From: Granulicella sapmiensis
Lineage (GTDB): Bacteria > Acidobacteriota > Terriglobia > Terriglobales > Acidobacteriaceae
Direction: 5' to 3'
DNA: 64,000 nt
Assembly (NCBI GenBank): GCA_026225395.1
Contig: JAMFSR010000011.1
Location: forward strand, 62,001 to 126,000
Shown here: piece by piece, positions 58,086 to 64,000 of the stretch
How the letters are laid out: every line of letters starts with the position of its first letter
Position numbering within the stretch: the stretch's first letter is position 1
Program-made: the position numbers and the translations under genes
The notes under the pieces: model-generated
Told to the model about the DNA's origin: nothing
The model's database searches: none
Seen by the model: only the letters and a program-made list of their open reading frames with translations

Positions 58086-60435
58086 GCAGCTCAAATCCGT
58101 TCCGTGGTTCGCCAAAGCCGGAGCCGCCAGCAGCATCATTCCGATTTCGCGCTTCGTCGGCCCAAATATATTCGCCCTCAAGGGCGGCGGCTATGGATGC
58201 CTTTTCTCGCTGGCGGGCATCGACGAAGAAGGCATCACCGATCTTGAACTGGAGTCGCATGTTCGCTCCATTGAAGGAGCGTTACGTGGACTGCCGGAAG
58301 GAGCATGCCTTTATCAGTACACGCGGGTGATGTCCGGCTTCGATCTCCCCCACCATACCAATTATGCAAACCCCATCACAGAGATGTTCGCGTCCGACCG
58401 GCGCACCCATCTCGAAAAGACGGCGGCCTTCCGGCGCATTGATCTTCACTGGTGCCTCACGCTAGAACCTTCGAAGGCAAAGGCATTCGAGCGCAAGCCA
58501 CAGGAAAACACCGTGGACACGTCGCGGATGCTCGCCGAACTCGAAAAGACCGCGATTCTCCTGGAAGGACATCTTGCTAGCTCTATCGGCCTGCGCCTGC
58601 TTGGTAAGAATGAGACTTTCCAGTTCTTTAGCTACCTCTTCAATCTCGAAGAGTGGGCCGAGCGTGACCAGCTCCGCAGTGACGTTGGCGTGGACCGGCA
58701 GATTGTCAACAGTCCCGTCGCGTGGCATAGCGATCATGTGCAGGTTGGCAAGCGTTGCGTCCAGATGTTCTCCCTGAAGACGACGCCGGAAGCGTCCCGG
58801 CCTTGCCTTTTCTCCGGCCTGATGGCACTCGACTGCGATAGCGTGCTGTGCTCCACCTGGCGTCCCAAATCGACGACCGCCGCCCGCAAGGAGATCGACG
58901 ACCAGGAAAAATTCATCTCTTTTTTCAAGGTCGGCGTGCTGACGCGTGTGATGAGTGGAAGCGATACGGCATCGCTGGATACGGGTGCGGGAGCGAAGGC
59001 CGCCAACCTCAGCGTCGATGACCTCAGCGATGTCATTCGTGCTCTCGATAAGAAGGCACAAGGCGAATATTCGCTCCGCTTGTTACTCGCAGCTCGGAGC
59101 CTGCAGCAGCTTCGCGACACGACGCCCACAGTCCACCGCATCTTCGTAGACGCGCGCGCGCAGGTGATGGAGGAGACGTTGGGGAATCTGTCGGGGTTCT
59201 ACGCGATGTTCCCGGGCAACCACAAGTTCAATGTCTTCCCCCTATGGCTATCCGAGGATCATCATGCAAGACTTTCTTCCGTGTTTGCTCCGCATATCGG
59301 GCATCCCCGCTCCGACGACCTCGATAACGAGTACCTCAATATCTTAGAGACCCGCACACGGACGCCATTCTTTCAGGACGTCTATGTGGACGGCGTGCGA
59401 GTCATGCTCATCATCGGGCCAACAGGTTCGGGTAAATCGGTCCACGCTAACGCTGCTGTTGCGCTGGAGCAGAAGTATGGCGGTTTCACCTACATCTTCG
59501 ATATTGGTGGGAGCTACGAGAGTGTAGTCGAACTGTATGGTGGCAAGGTTGATCGAGTCGGCAAGGATGGCCCACGCGTCAATCCGTTTGCTCTGGAGCC
59601 CACCGAAAGCAATATCAAGTTTATCTATTCGTTCATCAAGCTTCTCCTGACCAATGGCGGCGCGGAGTTGGAACCGGAAGACGACGATGTGATTCATAAG
59701 GCCGTGCAGGACATGTACCTGCTCGATCCGGAGAACCGTCGCCTCTCCAATCTCGTTCTGCCCAAGAAGCTTGACCGCTATCTGTCGAAGTGGGTCGGTA
59801 AAGGTATCTACAACGCCGTTTTCGACAACGTTGAAGACAGTCTCTCGCTTTCCCGGCTCCAGTGCTTCGACTTCCAGGGCGTCAACAATGAGCAGTATGC
59901 CGACCTTATCGAGCCTTTGATGGTATGGCTGCTTCGCCGCATCAACGACGTGGTCTACAACCCCGCCAATCTTGGCGTACCGAAGCACATCCTCATCGAA
60001 GAGATCTTCTCTTCGATGAAGAACAAGCAGCTTTTGGAAGGTGCGCTGGCTTCCATCAAGACCGTGCGCAAGAACCTTGGTGGGGTCACGATGATCGGGC
60101 AGTCCGCCGAAGACCTGGGCACGAACGCCGACAGCATCGTGAACTCCTGCACCTCGTTCCTGTTTCTGAAGGACGCGACGTTCAACCGTAAACGCTATGC
60201 CGAGCTGTTCAAGATGAACGAGCAGCAGATCGCGCTCTTTGAGAGCTTGCGGGACCGCGAGGGTCTGTACATGCGGCGCGATGGCATTACGAAGGTGGTC
60301 ACGCTAAATCTCGACAAGCGTAGTTACGCCGCGTTCTCCACCAAACCGAAAGACCGCGTCCGCCGCACCAAGTTGATTGAAAAGTACGGCCTCACCGAGG
60401 GCATTACGCGCTTCGCCGAGGGAGAGACCGTATAA
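58066..60435 (+). CDS. virB4: VirB4-family conjugation ATPase
   Basis: A 789-residue ATPase that energises pilus assembly and transfer. An N-terminal CagE/TrbE-like domain (ISRFVGPNIFALKGGGYGCL, FQFFSYLFNLEEWA) runs to about 400. The RecA-like motor follows with Walker A GPTGSGKS at 451-458, Walker B region HILIEEIFSSM, and the arginine/Gln motif TMIGQSAEDLGTNADSIVNS. The ATG at 58066 is chosen because it gives the family N-terminus and is translationally coupled to VirB3 by overlap. Confidence 0.92.
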   Translation: MTRANTEQLKSVPWFAKAGAASSIIPISRFVGPNIFALKGGGYGCLFSLAGIDEEGITDLELESHVRSIEGALRGLPEGACLYQYTRVMSGFDLPHHTNYANPITEMFASDRRTHLEKTAAFRRIDLHWCLTLEPSKAKAFERKPQENTVDTSRMLAELEKTAILLEGHLASSIGLRLLGKNETFQFFSYLFNLEEWAERDQLRSDVGVDRQIVNSPVAWHSDHVQVGKRCVQMFSLKTTPEASRPCLFSGLMALDCDSVLCSTWRPKSTTAARKEIDDQEKFISFFKVGVLTRVMSGSDTASLDTGAGAKAANLSVDDLSDVIRALDKKAQGEYSLRLLLAARSLQQLRDTTPTVHRIFVDARAQVMEETLGNLSGFYAMFPGNHKFNVFPLWLSEDHHARLSSVFAPHIGHPRSDDLDNEYLNILETRTRTPFFQDVYVDGVRVMLIIGPTGSGKSVHANAAVALEQKYGGFTYIFDIGGSYESVVELYGGKVDRVGKDGPRVNPFALEPTESNIKFIYSFIKLLLTNGGAELEPEDDDVIHKAVQDMYLLDPENRRLSNLVLPKKLDRYLSKWVGKGIYNAVFDNVEDSLSLSRLQCFDFQGVNNEQYADLIEPLMVWLLRRINDVVYNPANLGVPKHILIEEIFSSMKNKQLLEGALASIKTVRKNLGGVTMIGQSAEDLGTNADSIVNSCTSFLFLKDATFNRKRYAELFKMNEQQIALFESLRDREGLYMRRDGITKVVTLNLDKRSYAAFSTKPKDRVRRTKLIEKYGLTEGITRFAEGETV

Positions 60436-60461
60436 CGAACGCTCCACTGAAAGGATCAACC

Positions 60462-61295
60462 GTGAAACCACCCGTCATTATCGCCATTTCGCTCGCAGTC
60501 GCCTTTGCCGCCACCGCTCAGGCGGCGACGGACCAACCTCACCATCTTCAGCCAGCTGCTCCGCGAACCGTCACGGTATCGGAGACAGACGCCCCGCCTT
60601 CCATTCGCGCCGGGCTGTTGCAATCAACCCTCATCATGCTTCCCGCAGAAGAGAAGGTCGCCAACGTCTTCGCCGGCGACACCATTGATTGGGTATTCGA
60701 TGGTGGCCATGTGGCCAGTCGGTTCATCAGCGTGAAACCGAAGGTGGCGAATGTATCCACCGACATCCACATCGTCTCCGATCACGGCAATGAGTACACC
60801 CTCCAGCTTCGCGAAGTTTCGAGCGATGCTGACGCACACTTCGATTCCAAGGTGTTCGTCGTCCCCGGCGACAAAGCTGCGAAAGATCGCTTGACCGAGC
60901 TGCCCGTCTTCGTTCCCGCCGCCGAGTTGGAGAAAGCCAAGCAGGAAGCAGCCGTTGCTAAAGCAGCGCAGACCGCTGAGTTGAAAGCGGAGGACGGCAA
61001 GGCGGAACAGTATCGGAGTCAATATCCGGGTCGTTTGCACTTCGACTACGTATGGGACGAGAAGAAGGGTAAGGCGCTGGGTCTTGAGCAGGTGTGGCAC
61101 GACGACAAGTTCACCTATCTGCGTGGTCATTTCCAGGAGACGCCGGCTTTATACGAAACCAAGGACGGCAAGGGCTCCCTCATCAACGTTGATTTCAACG
61201 CGGGCCTCTTCACGGTTCCGAAGCAACTCGATAACGGCTATCTGGCCATTGGGAAAAAGAAGGTGGAGTTCCACCGTGCGGAAGGAAAGGAATAG
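60462..61295 (+). CDS. TrbG/VirB9-family protein
   Basis: A 277-residue exported component of the outer-membrane core. The signal peptide is IIAISLAVAFAATAQAA. The N-terminal domain (STLIMLPAEEKVANVFAGDT, DWVFDGGHVASRFISVKPKV, NVSTDIHIVSDHGNEYTLQL) binds the VirB10 partner in homologues, and the C-terminal domain contains the strand pattern LHFDYVWDEK, WHDDKFTYLRGHFQETPALY, GYLAIGKKKVEFH. An Ala/Lys/Glu helical linker joins them. It starts with GTG after AAGGA, 26 bp after VirB4. Confidence 0.88.
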   Translation: MKPPVIIAISLAVAFAATAQAATDQPHHLQPAAPRTVTVSETDAPPSIRAGLLQSTLIMLPAEEKVANVFAGDTIDWVFDGGHVASRFISVKPKVANVSTDIHIVSDHGNEYTLQLREVSSDADAHFDSKVFVVPGDKAAKDRLTELPVFVPAAELEKAKQEAAVAKAAQTAELKAEDGKAEQYRSQYPGRLHFDYVWDEKKGKALGLEQVWHDDKFTYLRGHFQETPALYETKDGKGSLINVDFNAGLFTVPKQLDNGYLAIGKKKVEFHRAEGKE

Positions 61296-61297
61296 CC

Positions 61298-62605
61298 ATG
61301 ACCGACCAAGATCAGAATGTTCCCGCTACCGTCCCCGAGCAGCCTGAGGCGAAGCCTCCCGTCAAGAAGGGTCTGCCGCTCCTGCTTGCTCTCGTCGTTA
61401 TCATTGCGCTCATCGGTATCGCAAACTTGTCGAGCCTATTGAGCGGCAATAGGAAGGCTGCGCCCCAGAGTGCGTTGCCGATGCGTCCCGCAACGGCCAA
61501 CCCGCAGCAGGTATCCAGCTTTCAGACCCAACAACAGGCGCAGGCGAGACAGGATGCGGATCAGGTCCAGCATCAGCAGGCGCTTGCCGCAGCGCTCCAG
61601 CAGTTGCAAGCATCGCAGCAGATTCCTGGACCGGAGTCAGCCGGTGCACCCGCATTGACCGCTGCGCAGCGCGATGCCATGTATGGCGACAGCTCCAATG
61701 CGCCCGCGCACACCTCCAATGTCTCGGAGGCGCAGGCTGAGGCCAAGCAAAAGCAGCTTGCGCGCGAAAAACAGCAGCAGGACGCTGTCAACAGCGATAC
61801 CGTTGCCATCGACTTCCAGCACGTTGGCAGCGTAGGGGCTCCTGCAACATCGGCTACTGCTGCGCTTGGGGAACATCAGGAAGCATCCACGAAAGTTACA
61901 GGCGAAACGATCACTGCGGGTTCTGACAGCGGTAAAAAGTCTGCCACGGTAGAAACCGCTTCAGATCGAAACCAATCAAAGTCCGATCCCATGGGGCCGT
62001 ATGACTTCGATACTTATGACGGGCGTCTGTATCGCGTCTTTGAAGGCAACTTGCTCGAAGGCGTCGTGACCAACCATATCGACGGCGGTTTCAGCGGTCC
62101 GATCATCCTGAGTCTGACAACCGACCTCTATTCTCACGACCACGAGCAGCTTCTCTTGCCGCAGGGGACACGTTTGCTTGGGACCGTGCAGAGCGTCGGC
62201 AACGCAGAGCAAAGAAAAATGTTCGTGACTTTCCATCGCGCGATCTGCCCGGATGGTTTCTCCCTGGAGTTTGCCAAGTTTATTGGCCTTGACCAGATCG
62301 GGACGACCGGTCTCGCCACAAAGGTCGATCACGGCTATCTCGAAGCCTTTGCCGCCGCCGCCGCGATCGGCGGTCTGGGTGGCCTGGCGCAGATCGGCAA
62401 CAGCGGTAGTGTCTTCACGCCTTCGACCGAGATACGCAATGGCATCTCGCAGCAGACCGCTCAGGAGGGAGAACAGGTGCTCAATCACTTCCTGAATCGC
62501 CTGCCCATCATCACGCTCAAGGAAGGCTCACGCGCGCGTGTGTATATCGGCACCGATTTGCTCATCCCGTCTTACGCGGAACATCGCGTCAACCCCAACT
62601 TGTAG
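61298..62605 (+). CDS. TrbI/VirB10-family protein
   Basis: A 435-residue protein spanning both membranes. A short cytoplasmic part is followed by one helix (GLPLLLALVVIIALIGIANL, about 24-43), a long Gln/Ala-rich periplasmic linker to about 220, and a C-terminal TrbI barrel domain (DGRLYRVFEGNLLEGVVTNH, LLLPQGTRLLGTVQSVGNAE, GYLEAFAAAAAIGGLGG, LKEGSRARVYIGTDLLIPSY). It connects the inner-membrane motor to the outer-membrane pore. It starts 2 bp after VirB9, so these are tightly coupled. Confidence 0.9.
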   Translation: MTDQDQNVPATVPEQPEAKPPVKKGLPLLLALVVIIALIGIANLSSLLSGNRKAAPQSALPMRPATANPQQVSSFQTQQQAQARQDADQVQHQQALAAALQQLQASQQIPGPESAGAPALTAAQRDAMYGDSSNAPAHTSNVSEAQAEAKQKQLAREKQQQDAVNSDTVAIDFQHVGSVGAPATSATAALGEHQEASTKVTGETITAGSDSGKKSATVETASDRNQSKSDPMGPYDFDTYDGRLYRVFEGNLLEGVVTNHIDGGFSGPIILSLTTDLYSHDHEQLLLPQGTRLLGTVQSVGNAEQRKMFVTFHRAICPDGFSLEFAKFIGLDQIGTTGLATKVDHGYLEAFAAAAAIGGLGGLAQIGNSGSVFTPSTEIRNGISQQTAQEGEQVLNHFLNRLPIITLKEGSRARVYIGTDLLIPSYAEHRVNPNL

Positions 62606-62619
62606 AGAGGAGCCTTGTG

Positions 62620-62853
62620 ATGAGCGACGGGTATGAACATTTGTTTCGCAAAGCAGGCGATGCGAAGCGCGGCGGGCACGACGCATGGGCTGTGCAGTCC
62701 ACGGGCGAAAAGGTCGCCGTGGCCCTTGTTCTCAATCGCGTCGATTGGCTGGCCGAGATGGGATACACCATTCCCGAAGCCATGGATCGCAGCGGTACGG
62801 AGTGGGTGGCGATCATTCCGCAGGTTGCCAAACAGCTTGCTGAGGAGGAATAA
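62620..62853 (+). CDS. Small unassigned protein of the conjugation operon, 77 aa
   Basis: A 77-residue soluble protein (MSDGYEHLFRKAGDAKRGGH, then DAWAVQSTGEKVAVALVLNR, DWLAEMGYTIPEAMDRSG and WVAIIPQVAKQLAEEE). GAGAGGAG stands upstream; both GTG 62617 and ATG 62620 are usable. The composition is balanced and the frame is tightly packed between VirB10 and the next small gene. It has no resemblance that I recognise to VirB7, TrbK or TrbH. Confidence 0.65.
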   Translation: MSDGYEHLFRKAGDAKRGGHDAWAVQSTGEKVAVALVLNRVDWLAEMGYTIPEAMDRSGTEWVAIIPQVAKQLAEEE

Positions 62854-62855
62854 AC

Positions 62856-63062
62856 GTGCAGACGCTTACCGTGCACCGTATGTATCGAGCATTCGGAATA
62901 GCCGCCGCCTCGGCAGCCGTCCTTCTAGTTCTCGGAACCTCTACCGGGCGAAACGTTCTTGGATGGATCTACCTCCAATCCACCGAGGCCATCACAAACG
63001 CAATACACACCCAGCATTTTCCCTTGGACAGGTTGGACCCCGCCTGCCCGCATTGCATGTAG
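62856..63062 (+). CDS. Small membrane protein with C-terminal CPHC, 68 aa
   Basis: A 68-residue protein that starts with GTG after GGAGGAAT, 2 bp after the preceding gene. One hydrophobic helix (AFGIAAASAAVLLVLGTSTG) lies near the N-terminus, and the last residues are DPACPHCM, a CxxC at the very end. Its place, size and single helix recall the small TrbK/VirB7-type proteins, but there is no lipobox, so the role is only a guess. TrbJ follows. Confidence 0.6.
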   Translation: MQTLTVHRMYRAFGIAAASAAVLLVLGTSTGRNVLGWIYLQSTEAITNAIHTQHFPLDRLDPACPHCM

Positions 63063-63085
63063 TTCAACCCATCGCAGGAGGCTTT

Positions 63086-63871
63086 ATGAAAGTCAAACTG
63101 ACCAACCGCAAGTGGCTTCTCGGAGCGGGTGCTGCGTTGCTTCTCACGGCGACGCCAAGCTTTGCTCTGTTCGGTATCGGGGATATCGTCTTCGATCCCA
63201 CAAGCTACGCCAGCCTCGTCTCTCAGCTCACCACGCTGGAGTCGCAGTACAACATGCTGAAGAACAACATCACGCACTTCAGCGTCAAGCAGCAGTGGCA
63301 AACGACGCTCCATGCCCTGGAGAACGTCAACGTCGCGAACATGTTCGGCGAAACCGCCGGCATCAAGGTTGCGCTCAACAGCAACAACCCGAGCGCCTCG
63401 GTGACCGGGTGGCAAACCGCAACCGTTCCTGTAAGCAGCAATACCAGCACCTACCTCGCCGGCCAGCAGTTCGGTAGCTCGCGCATGTCCCAACTCGCGA
63501 TGATTGAGACCTCCGACGCGGTATCTCCCGACTGCCTTACGGCTGTCGGGCAATATCGTTCGGGCCGGACAACGAACCTTACCGCGAACAACTCGCTGAC
63601 ATCGACTCAGTTCGATAACAGCGATTCCACGAACGCGGAAGTGCAACAGCTTAATCTCCTCAACGCCGCCGAAGGCCAAAAGATGGCAGAGATGCAGTCG
63701 CAAGGGTCGCTACAGGTCTGCCTCGCTGGACAGATGACCGTAGCCAACATGGAGCGGCGTAATGCAGCCACGGAGGATATGAACACCGCTGCCTTCGTTC
63801 AACAGCAGCGCACCATCAATGACACCAGTGCCGCGAACGAGGGCAGCACCTGGACCACCTACCTTCCCTAG
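63086..63871 (+). CDS. TrbJ/VirB5-family protein
   Basis: A 261-residue exported protein, the minor pilus-tip component in homologues. AGGAGG lies 5 nt before the ATG. The signal peptide (WLLGAGAALLLTATPSFA) is followed by LFGIGDIVFDPTSYASLVSQ, then a helical coiled coil (LTTLESQYNMLKNNITHFSV), typical of TrbJ. A second helical region near 190-240 (NLLNAAEGQKMAEMQSQGSL) completes the long-helix bundle. Two cysteines in CLTAV and VCLAG may pair. Confidence 0.85.
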   Translation: MKVKLTNRKWLLGAGAALLLTATPSFALFGIGDIVFDPTSYASLVSQLTTLESQYNMLKNNITHFSVKQQWQTTLHALENVNVANMFGETAGIKVALNSNNPSASVTGWQTATVPVSSNTSTYLAGQQFGSSRMSQLAMIETSDAVSPDCLTAVGQYRSGRTTNLTANNSLTSTQFDNSDSTNAEVQQLNLLNAAEGQKMAEMQSQGSLQVCLAGQMTVANMERRNAATEDMNTAAFVQQQRTINDTSAANEGSTWTTYLP

Positions 63872-63900
63872 ATTCACCTGAACCCGATTGAGAGAGCGAT

Positions 63901-64000
63901 ATGGCATCCATCCTCGTATTAGCGCAAGCCCTTCCTTCCGCCAGTTCCGGCGTCGATTGGCTGTATCAGTTCACCAACAATCTGACGAACCTTACCACGC
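63901..64000 (+). CDS. N-terminal fragment of a probable TrbL/VirB6 protein (cut by window end)
   Basis: An ATG at 63901 opens a frame that stays open to the edge (33 codons): MASILVLAQALPSASSGVDW, then LYQFTNNLTNLTT. The position directly after TrbJ matches TrbL in the RP4-type order and the start SGVDWLYQFTNNLT is compatible with TrbL-like proteins, but too little is visible to be sure. Confidence 0.5.
   Translation, partial: MASILVLAQALPSASSGVDWLYQFTNNLTNLTT

Larger units (their letters stand above)
54286..64000 (+). mobile_element. Left part of an integrative and conjugative element at tRNA-Val (runs past window end)
   Basis: From the tRNA 3' end (about 54340) the order is integrase-binding-like repeats, tyrosine integrase, excisionase-like HTH protein, LysR regulator and a type IV secretion operon. 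Part of the insert (about 54361-57360) looks lower in GC than the chromosome. The combination is the known plan of ICEs inserted in tRNA genes. The right end (attR), relaxase, coupling protein and cargo lie outside the window, so whether it is complete and mobile cannot be judged. Confidence 0.85.

Overview
The window looks like chromosomal DNA of a soil Acidobacteriota, most likely class Terriglobia (the Granulicella / Edaphobacter / Terriglobus kind). This is inferred from the moderately high GC, from the gene repertoire (tannase-type esterase, AroD-AroE fusion, YpdA-type reductase, OmpA protein with a coiled-coil insert, NHL lipoprotein, ECF sigma / anti-sigma / DUF3106 set), and from several families of short intergenic repeats that I associate with this group. 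No rRNA, CRISPR array or complete insertion sequence is visible.

Layout. 1-144 is the start of a leftward gene cut by the window edge. 212-4924 holds a secreted tannase-family esterase and a tandem pair of zinc alcohol dehydrogenases, the second broken by one in-frame TAG. 5162-10520 holds beta-propeller proteins, a DUF481 protein and a small beta-barrel. 10809-20148 holds an SDR, an OmpA-family protein, class I fumarase with a Uma2 protein upstream, an ABC-2 exporter, and a YpdA reductase overlapping an Abi-like HEPN protein. 20172-24151 holds two response regulators, a DUF3999-like exported protein and a TPR protein. 24153-34722 holds FtsK, a four-helix-bundle stress-type protein, a DoxX-like protein, UppP, an amidohydrolase and a six-gene leftward run (threonine dehydratase, hydrolase, VKOR and others). 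34906-45694 holds tandem M3 peptidases (one cytoplasmic, one exported), AroDE, PgeF, a second ABC-2 exporter and HU. 46020-54150 holds an NHL lipoprotein, a GT2 glycosyltransferase, small coupled genes, proline dehydrogenase and the sigma / anti-sigma / DUF3106 cluster.

54286-64000 is the most accessory part. A tRNA-Val(CAC) gene is followed at once by a cluster of inverted TGGCACCAA sites, a leftward tyrosine integrase, an excisionase-like HTH protein, a LysR regulator and a rightward type IV secretion operon (VirB2, VirB3, VirB4, VirB9, VirB10, two small unknowns, TrbJ/VirB5, start of a probable TrbL/VirB6). This is the left end of an integrative and conjugative element inserted at the tRNA 3' end. 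Relaxase, coupling protein, VirB8, VirB11, cargo and the right end are not in the window.

Intergenic space is unusually rich in short repeats: GGCTRAAGCC palindromes, a hairpin family whose flanks are conserved while both stem arms change together, GATCCTTCG...CAGGATGAC elements, and ACGCRGAGG / TAGAGGATAGAG elements. Their repeated presence at gene ends is a structural hallmark of the region.
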